Source: an uncultured Bacilli bacterium | GTDB taxonomy: Bacteria; Bacillota_I; Bacilli_A; RF39; UBA660 | Length of the DNA stretch: 21,917 bases | Direction: 5' to 3' | NCBI GenBank assembly: GCA_934155005.1 | Contig: CAKPGR010000016.1 | Location: 1 to 21,917, forward strand | In this document: one piece after another, positions 14,408-21,891 of the stretch | How positions within the stretch are numbered: the first letter of the stretch is position 1 | Layout of the letters: each line of letters starts with the position of its first letter | Made by a program: the position numbers and the translations under genes | The notes under the pieces: generated by a model | Told to the model about the DNA's origin: nothing | Database searches by the model: none | Seen by the model: only the letters and a program-made list of their open reading frames with translations

Positions 14408-15883
14408 ATGGATAAAATAGAGATTATAAAAAGCATTACGGAAAGAACTGGAGGTGACCTATATTTAGGAGTCGTTGGCGCTGTTAGAACTGGTAAATCA
14501 ACATTTATTAAAAAAGTTATAGAAAATTTAGTTGTTCCAAATATTGAAGATGAATACGAAAGAAAAAGAACATTAGATGAAATACCACAAAGTGCCCAAG
14601 GTAAAACAATTATGACAACTGAGCCTAAGTTCGTTCCTAGTAATGCTGCTACAATTAAAATAGATCAATTTGAAACTAAAATTAAATTAGTTGACTGCGT
14701 TGGTTATGTCATTAATGAAGCTAAAGGATATGAAGATGAAAATGGTCCTAGAATGGTTAAATGTCCTTGGTATGATGAAGAAATTCCCTTTATAGAAGCT
14801 GCTGAAATTGGAACTGAAAAAGTAATTAGAGACCACTCTTCTATTGGTATTGTTGTAACAACTGATGGATCTTTTGGAGAAATTAATAGAAGTAGTTATG
14901 TTGAGGCTGAACAAAGAGTTATAAAAGAATTAAAAGATATCGGAAAACCTTTTATTGTTGTTTTAAATTCAAGTCATCCAATGTTACCAGAAACAGAAAG
15001 ATTAGCTGAGAAAATTAAAGAAGACTATAATGTACCTGTACTTCCAATTAGTATTGAAAATATGAATGAAAATGATATATATAATATTTTAAGAGAAGCA
15101 TTATACGAATTTCCTGTTTTAGAAGTTAAAGTTAATATGCCTGAATGGATTGCTTGCCTAAACCCTGATAATTGGTTAAAAAAACACTATATTGATAAAA
15201 TTAGAGAAAGTGTTTGCGATGTTGATAAATTAAGGGATATTGAACTTATTAATGACCATTTTAAAGATTCTGAATATATTGAAAAAGCTTATATTTCAGA
15301 AGTCGATACTTCAACTGGTATTGTTAATTTGAATCTTGATTGTAATGATGATTTATATAATCAAGTATTAAGAGAAATTATTGATATTGATGTATCAAAT
15401 AAAGCTGAATTACTTAAATTATTCCAAGATTATAGTGAGGCTAAACAAGAATATGATCAAATTAAAGGTGCATTAAAAATGGTTAAACAGACTGGTTATG
15501 GAATAGCTTCTCCAAGTTTAGCTGATATGAAATTAGATACACCAGAAATAATTAAACAAGGAAGTCGTTATGGTGTTAAACTTAAAGCTGTAGCCCCTTC
15601 TATACATATGATTAGAGTTGATGTTGAATCTACTTTTGAGCCTATTATTGGTTCTGAACTTCAAAGTAAAGAATTAATTGATTACTTAATGAAAGATTAT
15701 GATACTAATCCATCTAATATATGGAAAAGTGAAATATTTGGAAGAAGTCTAGATGTTATTGTAAAAGAAGGAATTCAAGCTAAATTATCTTTAATGCCTG
15801 ATAATGTTAGATTTAAACTTAGTCAAACTTTATCTAAATTAGTAAATAAAGGGTCTGGAAATTTATTTGCCATAGTATTATAA
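14408..15883 (+). CDS. spoIVA: Stage IV sporulation protein A, coat-platform ATPase
   Basis: A 491-residue SpoIVA, the morphogenetic ATPase that polymerises on the outer forespore membrane to form the base of the spore coat. Walker A is GAVRTGKST (24-32), and VDCVGYVINEAKGYED and IGIVVTTDGSFGEI follow in the GTPase-derived N-terminal domain. The middle domain and the C-terminal membrane-targeting domain (IHMIRVDVESTFEPIIGSE to the GNLFAIVL end) match family length (about 492). The GTAGGGA ribosome site is moderate. It is preceded by spoVIF and ends in a bidirectional terminator. In other species YabG, also encoded in this window, cleaves it. Confidence 0.98.
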   Translation: MDKIEIIKSITERTGGDLYLGVVGAVRTGKSTFIKKVIENLVVPNIEDEYERKRTLDEIPQSAQGKTIMTTEPKFVPSNAATIKIDQFETKIKLVDCVGYVINEAKGYEDENGPRMVKCPWYDEEIPFIEAAEIGTEKVIRDHSSIGIVVTTDGSFGEINRSSYVEAEQRVIKELKDIGKPFIVVLNSSHPMLPETERLAEKIKEDYNVPVLPISIENMNENDIYNILREALYEFPVLEVKVNMPEWIACLNPDNWLKKHYIDKIRESVCDVDKLRDIELINDHFKDSEYIEKAYISEVDTSTGIVNLNLDCNDDLYNQVLREIIDIDVSNKAELLKLFQDYSEAKQEYDQIKGALKMVKQTGYGIASPSLADMKLDTPEIIKQGSRYGVKLKAVAPSIHMIRVDVESTFEPIIGSELQSKELIDYLMKDYDTNPSNIWKSEIFGRSLDVIVKEGIQAKLSLMPDNVRFKLSQTLSKLVNKGSGNLFAIVL

Positions 15884-15905
15884 AAAGACGATTACTCGTC
15901 TTTTT
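15882..15905. terminator. Bidirectional terminator between spoIVA and the convergent operon
   Basis: AAAAAGACGA (15882-15891) and TCGTCTTTTT (15896-15905) make a perfect 10-bp stem with a 4-base loop and T-runs both ways. The spoIVA stop ends in the left arm, and the convergent gene's stop (15904-15906) overlaps the right. Confidence 0.92.
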
Positions 15906-16260
15906 ATTTGTTCATCATAATAAATAAAATTGTTGTTGCTATACCACCAACAAATCCAGTTACTAATGCCATAATTAAAGCATCAGCAAAACCAGCTTTT
16001 TTAACAAATTGTCTACCTGGTTCTTCATCAACTTGAATACTTTGATTTGTTTTTAAAAATTCTTCTGGAATATTTCTTTCAATGCATCTCATTTCAAGGC
16101 TACTTTTAGCACTCGTAATTTTATCAAGTTTATCTTTTTCTGAATCATTTAATAAATTATCCATTTCAATTAAAAATTGTTTTTGTTCTTCTGTTACAAA
16201 CTCTGGGTCCATTTCTAATTGTCTTTTTATTAAAGTATATTTCTCATATTGTCTATTCAT
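15904..16260 (-). CDS. Small tail-anchored membrane protein of unknown function
   Basis: I do not recognise this 118-residue protein. The first 85 or so residues are charged and helical (YEKYTLIKRQLEMDPEF, a TEEQKQFLIEMDNLL stretch). A glycine-rich hydrophobic segment follows near the C-terminus (about 94-115, ALIMALVTGFVGGIATTILF), ending in MMNK. There is no signal peptide, so the layout is a cytoplasmic domain anchored by its tail. It starts at the ATG at 16260 behind AGGTGAAG; an ATG-less extension to 16269 is unlikely. It lies 43 bases after der, past that gene's own terminator, as the last gene of the unit. Confidence 0.8.
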   Translation of the reverse strand: MNRQYEKYTLIKRQLEMDPEFVTEEQKQFLIEMDNLLNDSEKDKLDKITSAKSSLEMRCIERNIPEEFLKTNQSIQVDEEPGRQFVKKAGFADALIMALVTGFVGGIATTILFIMMNK

Positions 16261-16290
16261 ACTCTTCACCTATTATAGTTATAACATAAA

Positions 16291-16319
16291 AAAAAAGAGA
16301 AATCAATCTTCAATTTCTC
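16291..16319 (-). terminator. Terminator after der
   Basis: GAGAAAT (16319-16313) and ATTTCTC (16303-16297) pair around a 9-base loop on the minus strand, followed by a run of T (16296 down to about 16288). The der stop (16303-16305) overlaps the stem. Some readthrough to the next gene is likely, since no promoter was found for it. Confidence 0.7.
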
Positions 16320-17622
16320 CCTTATTTTTAAAATTTAAGACTATTGGTGTTCCTTCAAAATCAAATGATTCTCTTATTTTATTCTCTAAATATCTTTCAT
16401 AAGAAAAATGAATTAAGCCTTTACTATTTACCCTAATATTAAAGGTTGGCGGTTTAATACTAGATTGATTTGAAAAATAAATTTTTAATCTTTTTCCTTT
16501 ATATGAAGGTGGTAAATTAAGTTGATAAGCATCCATGATTACATCATTTAATAAACTTGTTTTAATTTCTTTTTTACAGTTATTTGACACTTTAATTACT
16601 TCTGGTAATAAAGTATGAATTCTTTTTTTAGTAAGTGCTGATAAAAAAACTATTGGAGCATATGAAGCAAAAGCAAATTCGCTTCTTATAAGTTGTATCC
16701 ATTTTTTCATTTCAACATCTTTATTATCAACTGTATCCCATTTATTAACTGCAATTATGATACCTTTTCCAGCCTCAATAGCATAACCCAAAATATGTTT
16801 ATCATGCTCTATTATGCCTTCCTCAGCATTAATTACAACGACACAAACATCAGATCTATCGATTGCTTTCATCGATCTAAGTAAACTGTATTTTTCCACT
16901 TTTTCGTATACTTTTCCTTTTTTTCTCATTCCAGCTGTATCAATAACAACCATTGGATTTCCATGATATGTAAATGGTGTGTCAACAGAATCTCTTGTTG
17001 TACCAGCTATATTTGATACAATAGCTCTTTCTTCATTTAAAATAGCATTAACTAAACTGCTTTTTCCAACATTAGGTCTTCCAATCAAAGAGAATTTTAT
17101 AATATTATCATCATATTCATCTTCTGTTTCATTAAAGTCTTCTGTTACTTTTTCAAGTAAATCATATATACCAATATTTTGTTCACCGCTTATATTAATA
17201 TATTCACTAAAACCAAGTTCATAAAAATCATACATATGATCTTTAAATAATTTACTATCTGTTTTATTAATTGCTACAATCACCTTTTTTGATGATTTTA
17301 TCAACATATCTCTTACTATATAATCATTTCTAGTTAAGCCTTCTTTACCATCTACAACAAAGATAACAACATCAGCTTCATCAATAGCAAGTTCAGCTTG
17401 AACTTTTATTTCATCATTAAAATCCATATTTTCAATATCTATTCCACCTGTATCTATTAAATAAAAACTATGTTTATTAAATTTAGCATTTCCATATATT
17501 CTATCTCTTGTAACACCAGGTGTATCTTCTATAATAGATATTTTGCCTCCCATTATACGATTAAAAATAGTAGACTTACCAACATTAGGTCTTCCAACTA
17601 AAGCCACAGTATTTTTTTTCAT
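16303..17622 (-). CDS. der: Ribosome-assembly GTPase Der (EngA)
   Basis: A 439-residue Der, the essential GTPase with two tandem G domains that matures the 50S ribosomal subunit. Domain 1 has GRPNVGKST (10-18), DTPGVTRD (33-40) and NKTD (119-122). Domain 2 has GRPNVGKSS (181-189), DTAGMRKKGKV (228-238) and NKWD. The C-terminal KH-like domain ends with LNFKNKGE. Length is normal (about 436). It has a GAAGGTGA ribosome site and follows the unknown 162-residue gene by 25 bases, in an operon that also encodes the ribosome-assembly GTPase EngB. Confidence 0.98.
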   Translation of the reverse strand: MKKNTVALVGRPNVGKSTIFNRIMGGKISIIEDTPGVTRDRIYGNAKFNKHSFYLIDTGGIDIENMDFNDEIKVQAELAIDEADVVIFVVDGKEGLTRNDYIVRDMLIKSSKKVIVAINKTDSKLFKDHMYDFYELGFSEYINISGEQNIGIYDLLEKVTEDFNETEDEYDDNIIKFSLIGRPNVGKSSLVNAILNEERAIVSNIAGTTRDSVDTPFTYHGNPMVVIDTAGMRKKGKVYEKVEKYSLLRSMKAIDRSDVCVVVINAEEGIIEHDKHILGYAIEAGKGIIIAVNKWDTVDNKDVEMKKWIQLIRSEFAFASYAPIVFLSALTKKRIHTLLPEVIKVSNNCKKEIKTSLLNDVIMDAYQLNLPPSYKGKRLKIYFSNQSSIKPPTFNIRVNSKGLIHFSYERYLENKIRESFDFEGTPIVLNFKNKGEIED

Positions 17623-17647
17623 AAATTCACCTTCTTTGCTAGGTGTA

Positions 17648-18136
17648 TTATAACATATTTGTTATTTTTTTACCATATTCTAATATATCATTTGTATCAT
17701 AAATTAAGTTTACAAATTCTAAAAAAGAAGTTATTTCTTTTTTTGATAATTTATCAACTATTTCAATATAGTAATTATTTTTATAAAAATACAAATTGAT
17801 TTTTTTTAATATTTCTTTTTTCAAATTTAGAATATCATCAACCTTAAAAAGAAATATAGATTCATATTTAATAATTTTCATATCTATTTGATTATTATAG
17901 TATGAAATAAATTCCAAGTCCTCTTTTTCAATTTCAATTACTGTCCCTATATTATAGTCTATATATATTGAAATATTATAAAAACCTTTTAATTCTATAT
18001 TTATATATTTTTTAATTTTATTAAATAATCTTTGAAAATAGTTTTCTAAATCATCTATATCATTTTTATCTATATCGTTTATAGATTTTTTATCTAAATA
18101 AACAACTATTTTGTTATCTACATTTTTTATTTTCAT
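17648..18136 (-). CDS. Unknown 162-residue protein between engB and der
   Basis: I do not recognise this gene with confidence. The protein is soluble, rich in Ile, Lys, Asn and Tyr, with no signal peptide or membrane segment. It has an N-terminal strand-like stretch (MKIKNVDNKIVVYLDKKSI), alternating hydrophobic strands in the middle, and a C-terminal KNNYYIEIVDKL...YGKKI. The end (YYIEIVDKLS, then FLEFVNLIYDTNDILEYGKKI, quoted in parts) faintly resembles the C-terminal domain of the adaptor MecA, which delivers substrates to ClpC. That resemblance is weak. It has an AGGTGAT ribosome site and lies between two ribosome-assembly GTPase genes. Confidence 0.8.
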   Translation of the reverse strand: MKIKNVDNKIVVYLDKKSINDIDKNDIDDLENYFQRLFNKIKKYINIELKGFYNISIYIDYNIGTVIEIEKEDLEFISYYNNQIDMKIIKYESIFLFKVDDILNLKKEILKKINLYFYKNNYYIEIVDKLSKKEITSFLEFVNLIYDTNDILEYGKKITNML

Positions 18137-18181
18137 AAAAAAATCACCTAATTTATTTTATGTGATTCTTTTACTTTTGTT

Positions 18182-18763
18182 TTAGACGATTCTATTTATT
18201 TTGTCATATACTTCAATTTTTCCTGCTTTTGTTACATTTGAAAATACAACAAAGTCATCTCCTACTACTAAATCTAAATCATTTAAAATTTGATTTCTTT
18301 GAGTTTGGTGTTTTGTTATACCAACTTTATCACATTTTGTAGCTACTATTGTAACAGGAACTTTGTAATATTTTAGAAAATCATACATCATAATATCATC
18401 ACTAGATGGTTTATGTCTAAAATCAACTAACATAAATACTTGTTTTAAATTTTCACGATTAGTTAAATAATCTTCCATCATTAATCCAAATTTTTTTCTT
18501 TTTGCTTTACTTAGTTTAGCAAATCCATATCCAGGAGCATCTACTAAATAAAAACTATCATTAACTAAATAAAAATTTATCGTTTGTGTCTTACCAGGAC
18601 TAGATGATGTTCTAGCATAATTTTTTCTATTTATTATGGTATTAATAAAACTACTCTTCCCAACATTTGAACGACCTACAAGTAAAAATTCTGGTTTATT
18701 ATCAGTAGGATATTGACTTCTCCTTACTGCGCTTATTTTTAAATCAACACTCGTTATTTTCAT
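18182..18763 (-). CDS. engB: Ribosome biogenesis GTPase EngB (YsxC)
   Basis: A 193-residue EngB/YsxC, a single-domain GTPase needed for late 50S subunit assembly. G1 is GRSNVGKSS (30-38), G3 is DAPGYG (75-80), G4 is TKCD (142-145), and the conserved RTSSSPGKTQTINFY (51-65) is the switch I region. Length is typical (about 195). It starts 3 bases after the upstream small membrane protein gene, whose end carries the AAAGGGGAA ribosome site, so the two are coupled. It is not next to lon or clpX, the usual Bacillus neighbours. Confidence 0.97.
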   Translation of the reverse strand: MKITSVDLKISAVRRSQYPTDNKPEFLLVGRSNVGKSSFINTIINRKNYARTSSSPGKTQTINFYLVNDSFYLVDAPGYGFAKLSKAKRKKFGLMMEDYLTNRENLKQVFMLVDFRHKPSSDDIMMYDFLKYYKVPVTIVATKCDKVGITKHQTQRNQILNDLDLVVGDDFVVFSNVTKAGKIEVYDKINRIV

Positions 18764-18766
18764 ATT

Positions 18767-19210
18767 TTATTCCCCTTTTTGATTCCTATCTGGACAAGTA
18801 GCTTCTTTGCAATTATCTACTCCATTAATAAAGCATGATACACAACTTGTACTTCCATCTCCTCCAGCATTTGATAAGAAAGTAAAGGCCATTTGAACAA
18901 TTGATACAAGTAGGAAAACAGCAACTCCAGCTATTATACTTCTAATAAATGCACTATTAATTTCTTTTGTTACTTTTTCGTCACCGCTAAAAACTGCTCT
19001 TAAATATCTAATCATACCAAAAATAATAATTAAAAGTGGCGCTATAATTTTTCCAAGTGTAACTAACGCATTTATAAAAGTTGGAACTGCCTTTGGAATT
19101 GCTAAGGATTCATCACCGCATGTTACACAGCTACCTGCTGCCATAACAGAATTAGCATTAAAAAATAACACTGTTACTAACAATAAAATATAGATTGTTC
19201 TTTTCTTCAT
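18767..19210 (-). CDS. VirB2/TrbC-like small secreted membrane protein with CxxC pairs
   Basis: A 147-residue protein with a signal peptide (about 1-24, cleavage likely after VMA), then two membrane segments (about 42-64 and 82-109) separated by a basic loop with YLRAVFSGDEKVTKEIN. This layout, and the GKIIAPLLIIIFGMIRY block, resemble the VirB2/TrbC pilin family and related Mollicute pilin-like proteins. No other secretion gene is in the window. Cysteines form CVTC (28-31) near the mature N-terminus and CVSC (123-126) plus Cys134 and Cys139 in the tail, so these should lie outside the membrane. It starts at the ATG at 19210 behind GAGGTG; a GTG frame at 19219 is less likely. A strong promoter precedes it. 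It is first in the operon with engB and der. Confidence 0.75.
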   Translation of the reverse strand: MKKRTIYILLLVTVLFFNANSVMAAGSCVTCGDESLAIPKAVPTFINALVTLGKIIAPLLIIIFGMIRYLRAVFSGDEKVTKEINSAFIRSIIAGVAVFLLVSIVQMAFTFLSNAGGDGSTSCVSCFINGVDNCKEATCPDRNQKGE

Positions 19211-19234
19211 AATTAACACCTCAACTATATTAAT

Positions 19235-19263
19235 ATTATAACAACTTATTCATACATTTTCAA
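19235..19263 (-). promoter_or_regulatory. Strong sigma-A promoter of the pilin-like/engB/der operon
   Basis: TTGAAA (19263-19258), a 17-base spacer and a perfect TATAAT (19240-19235) with an upstream TGT (extended -10) on the minus strand. It is the only good promoter I see before der. Confidence 0.8.
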
Positions 19264-19271
19264 GAATATAT

Positions 19272-20102
19272 CTAAATTATGAAATCTATTAAGATACCAG
19301 ATAAGGCACCAATTAAATACAAAATTGTTAAAATCATCATATTTTCTTTTAAATTTTTATTGACTTTAAATAAAATTAATAAAGCTACTCCACTACCAGT
19401 TAAAAGACCAGCCATAAGTGATCCAAATGTTATAGCGCCTTTTAAGTATAATTCTGTAATAATAACACTTGCGCCACAATTTGGAATTAATCCAATTAAA
19501 CTAGCTATAAAACTACCAAAAATACTATTTTTCATAAATAAATCTGTTATAAATGAAAAACCTAAATATTCAAAAATTATGTTAAAAACTAATTCAATAA
19601 TTGTTATAAATATTAAAATATTTAATGTATGTCTTATGGTTGACATAATCAAACTATGATTACAATCACAATGTTCTTCATCACAAAAATCGTGTATATC
19701 TTTTTTTGAACGTTTTTTAAAAATTAAGTCAATAATAATGCCACATATTGTACCAATTATTACTTTAATAATTAATATTTTAAAAATTAAATCTAATTTT
19801 ACTTGTTTAGAAATTAATATTGGTAACATTTCGTCTGAAGTTGATAAATATATCGCTATAAGTGTACCCAAGGTAATTATTCTAGTTGAATATAAATTTG
19901 TAGCTGATGTTGAAAAACCACATTGAGGAAAAATCCCTAATATAGAACCTATCACAGGTCCAAATTTTCCTGATGCTTCTATTTTTTCTTTTGTTTTATC
20001 ACTCATTTTATGTTCTATTAACTCCATAATTAAAAATGTAATAAATAAAAATGGTAATAGTTTTATAGAATCTAATAATGTATCTATTAAAATATCTAAC
20101 AT
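19272..20102 (-). CDS. Putative heavy-metal (manganese-type) permease, ArsP_2-like (PF11449)
   Basis: A 276-residue multi-pass membrane protein with an internal duplication. The first half has GIFPQCGFSTSATNLYS (56-72) and the second GLIPNCGASVIITELYL (204-220), each starting with a Pro-Gln/Asn-Cys-Gly motif. This pattern matches the 10-segment putative metal exporter family PF11449. Between the halves a hydrophilic loop, HDFCDEEHCDCNH (137-149), is rich in His, Cys and acidic residues and could bind metal. It has an AGAGGTG ribosome site and its own promoter (20126-20154). Which metal is moved, and the direction, cannot be read from sequence; the family has been proposed to handle manganese. 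No riboswitch fits in the short upstream gap. Confidence 0.8.
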   Translation of the reverse strand: MLDILIDTLLDSIKLLPFLFITFLIMELIEHKMSDKTKEKIEASGKFGPVIGSILGIFPQCGFSTSATNLYSTRIITLGTLIAIYLSTSDEMLPILISKQVKLDLIFKILIIKVIIGTICGIIIDLIFKKRSKKDIHDFCDEEHCDCNHSLIMSTIRHTLNILIFITIIELVFNIIFEYLGFSFITDLFMKNSIFGSFIASLIGLIPNCGASVIITELYLKGAITFGSLMAGLLTGSGVALLILFKVNKNLKENMMILTILYLIGALSGILIDFII

Positions 20103-20125
20103 AATACACCTCTTTTGCTTTTATC

Positions 20126-20154
20126 ATTTTATCATTTTATTAGTTTAAAGGCAA
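20126..20154 (-). promoter_or_regulatory. Promoter of the permease gene
   Basis: TTGCCT (20154-20149), a 17-base spacer and TAAAAT (20131-20126) with an upstream TGA (extended -10) on the minus strand, 24 bases before the start codon. Confidence 0.6.
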
Positions 20155-20156
20155 AT

Positions 20157-20175
20157 AAAAAGTGCTTTTAAGCAC
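20157..20175 (-). terminator. Terminator of the collagen-like gene
   Basis: GTGCTT (20175-20170) and AAGCAC (20167-20162) pair with a tiny loop on the minus strand, followed by five T. The gene's stop codon (20168-20170) is at the top of the hairpin. Confidence 0.75.
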
Positions 20176-20977
20176 CTTCTTGTCTTCCTAAATAATCTAT
20201 AACGATTGTAACTAATGAATTACTAAAATATGAAGTTGAATTAATATTTTCTAAAGCTGGGGTATTTAAGTATATTGTTTCTTTGCTTAAATTAACAAGT
20301 TCATATGAATCTGTAGTGTTAACAATAGATACTAATCCCTGTGCAAATAACTCTATTGCTTCTCCATTAAATACCCATTCCCCCACACCAACATAAACAT
20401 CATTTGTCCCAACCTTCTTAAATCCAACTGATACAATATCAGTTGTTGGATCAAAATCAACTGATGTGACAGATGGATATGCTGATATTGTAAATGTTAT
20501 TCTATAACATCCTATCGTATTAAATTTAATAGTATTTTGACTTGTATCTAATGTAATTAAATTTGTTAAATCTAATTCTGATCTATCGATGGGTATTCTT
20601 CCATTTGTTACTATTTGAACACCATCTTGTAATGAATCTTTATTAAAAGTTACTAAATAAGCAGTTCTTAACAATGTTGGACCTGTGTCACCTTTTGGGC
20701 CCATATCACCTTTTGGGCCCATATCACCTTTTGGACCTGTAACCCCCATTGGAATTTTAAAATTTAAAGTAGCATTACCATCTGTTCCTGTATTTATAAC
20801 AGTTGCTTCTTCTCCAGGATTCCCTGTTGTTGTTTTGCCAATTTTTATCGTAGCAGGACCAGGATCTCCTTTCGGACCAGTCGGACCTTGAATAACACAA
20901 TATTTAGATTTAAATTTAGAATCTTTCTTAATTTTTTCTAAAGCTTTTTTATATCCGCAATCTTTTAAATTATCCAT
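20168..20977 (-). CDS. Collagen-like surface protein, probably on the spore (BclA-like)
   Basis: A 269-residue protein with two short collagen-type Gly-X-Y stretches (31-41 and 78-100, mostly GPKGDM/GPKGDT) split by a 36-residue linker (ATIKIGKTTTG to NFKIPMG). That linker type is common in clostridial BclA-like proteins. The C-terminal domain (about 104-265) is strand-rich and suggests the trimeric jelly-roll (C1q/TNF-like) end of such proteins. There is no signal peptide; spore-surface collagen proteins made in the mother cell do not need one. The GGAGGAG ribosome site is strong and a sigma-K-like promoter lies just upstream. In Bacillus BclA forms the hair-like nap of the exosporium. The spore location here is inference. 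Confidence 0.82.
   Translation of the reverse strand: MDNLKDCGYKKALEKIKKDSKFKSKYCVIQGPTGPKGDPGPATIKIGKTTTGNPGEEATVINTGTDGNATLNFKIPMGVTGPKGDMGPKGDMGPKGDTGPTLLRTAYLVTFNKDSLQDGVQIVTNGRIPIDRSELDLTNLITLDTSQNTIKFNTIGCYRITFTISAYPSVTSVDFDPTTDIVSVGFKKVGTNDVYVGVGEWVFNGEAIELFAQGLVSIVNTTDSYELVNLSKETIYLNTPALENINSTSYFSNSLVTIVIDYLGRQEGA
20691..20739 (-). repeat. 18-bp tandem repeats in the collagen stalk
   Basis: Two exact 18-bp copies (20691-20708 and 20709-20726) and a diverged third (from 20727) encode GPKGDM twice and a related unit. In-frame slippage here would change stalk length by six residues per copy. Confidence 0.9.
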
Positions 20978-20998
20978 ATAATTACTCCTCCTTCTATA

Positions 20999-21027
20999 TA
21001 TATTATGTGAGTAATTATTTATTTGTC
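20999..21027 (-). promoter_or_regulatory. Sigma-K-like promoter of the collagen-like gene
   Basis: GAC (21027-21025), 17 bases, and CATAATATA (21007-20999) on the minus strand match the sigma-K pattern AC-N16/17-CATAnnnTA at every fixed position. The transcript would start a few bases before the GGAGGAG ribosome site, a short leader like those of spoVIF and spoIVA. Confidence 0.6.
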
Positions 21028-21039
21028 ATAATATTAAAA

Positions 21040-21867
21040 CTAATTTAATATAGATTTAGATATTGTTATAACTGGACGAACACCGCTATAAGTATCATAA
21101 ACATAATGTTTATTAATACCACCATATCTATCCACTATCCACGTCTCATTACTATTTATCGGTGTACTTGTCCAATATCCCCATATATTACAGCCATTAT
21201 ATAAATTTTCATCTGCTATCTGACAGCCATTATTCAAACATCCACTAGTATTATTATAAAGCCATGCATATTTACTTGATCCGGGTGACTTAGCCGACTC
21301 AGTTTGATTATTACTATCAAAGTAAAACCACGAATTATTAAATTTTATATTCCCCGTTATTAAAGCTATCTCTTCTACTTTAATTAATCTAGCAGCTATT
21401 TTCCAGTCTTTTGTATCATTTGACAATGCTTTCGCCACTTCACTCATTTCACTATTACTTCCACTTGAATTATAAGCAACAACAGCTGTTGTATTATGGT
21501 CTAATATTAGATTAACAGATGTTGATCCTTCTTCATCATTGAATGTATACCATTTCATACATCCACTTTTTGTTCCTGTTGTTGATACAGCAAAACTTGG
21601 TGTGCATTTTTCTCCTGTTGTTGGATTATAATAGATAGCTGTTCCATTAGAATATAATTTTGCATAATTATTTATTTTACTATATAAATCATCTAAGGCA
21701 TTTTGAAGAGTTGCATTACTTCCTAGACTAGATCCTGTTGGAGCATTTACTGATACATCACTTGCATAAAATTTAGTTGCCGCATATACTCCTACGCTTC
21801 CAAATATTAGTCCACCTATTATTATTCCGAATATATTTTTCTTAATTAAATTTAAAACTTTCTTCAT
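21040..21867 (-). CDS. Secreted surface protein with a C-type-lectin-like/DUF6273-type domain
   Basis: A 275-residue protein with a basic N-terminus and hydrophobic segment (about 9-29; cleavage may follow VYA). Next comes ATKFYASDVSVNAP and an ATLQNALDDLYSKI helix, a pattern I associate with secreted proteins of gut Firmicutes. The C-terminal domain (about 100-270) has GYWTSTP (230-236), TWIVDRYGG and GVRPVITIS (262-270), typical of DUF6273 or formylglycine-enzyme/C-type-lectin-like folds. Five cysteines (88, 103, 210, 215, 226) may form disulfides. The start is the ATG at 21867 behind AAAGGA; a TTG frame from 21891 would include that site. Its leader carries the poly-G repeat. Ligand binding or adhesion is plausible but unproven. 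Confidence 0.75.
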   Translation of the reverse strand: MKKVLNLIKKNIFGIIIGGLIFGSVGVYAATKFYASDVSVNAPTGSSLGSNATLQNALDDLYSKINNYAKLYSNGTAIYYNPTTGEKCTPSFAVSTTGTKSGCMKWYTFNDEEGSTSVNLILDHNTTAVVAYNSSGSNSEMSEVAKALSNDTKDWKIAARLIKVEEIALITGNIKFNNSWFYFDSNNQTESAKSPGSSKYAWLYNNTSGCLNNGCQIADENLYNGCNIWGYWTSTPINSNETWIVDRYGGINKHYVYDTYSGVRPVITISKSILN

Positions 21868-21891
21868 ACACTTAATCCTTTCAACACACAA

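Noticed and set aside
19279..19659. Plus-strand open frame opposite the permease
   Set aside because: Antisense shadow of a clear membrane-protein gene, with no ribosome site or family match.
20103..20167. Manganese riboswitch before the permease
   Set aside because: The gap is too short and holds only a promoter and the neighbouring terminator.
20685..20891. Plus-strand open frame with repeated Pro-Phe-Gly-Pro units
   Set aside because: It is the antisense of the collagen repeats and has no ribosome site; the minus-strand gene explains it.
21040..21300. Diversity-generating retroelement target, given the lectin-like C-terminus
   Set aside because: No reverse transcriptase or template repeat is visible in the window, and the C-terminus lacks an obvious adenine-substituted variable repeat.
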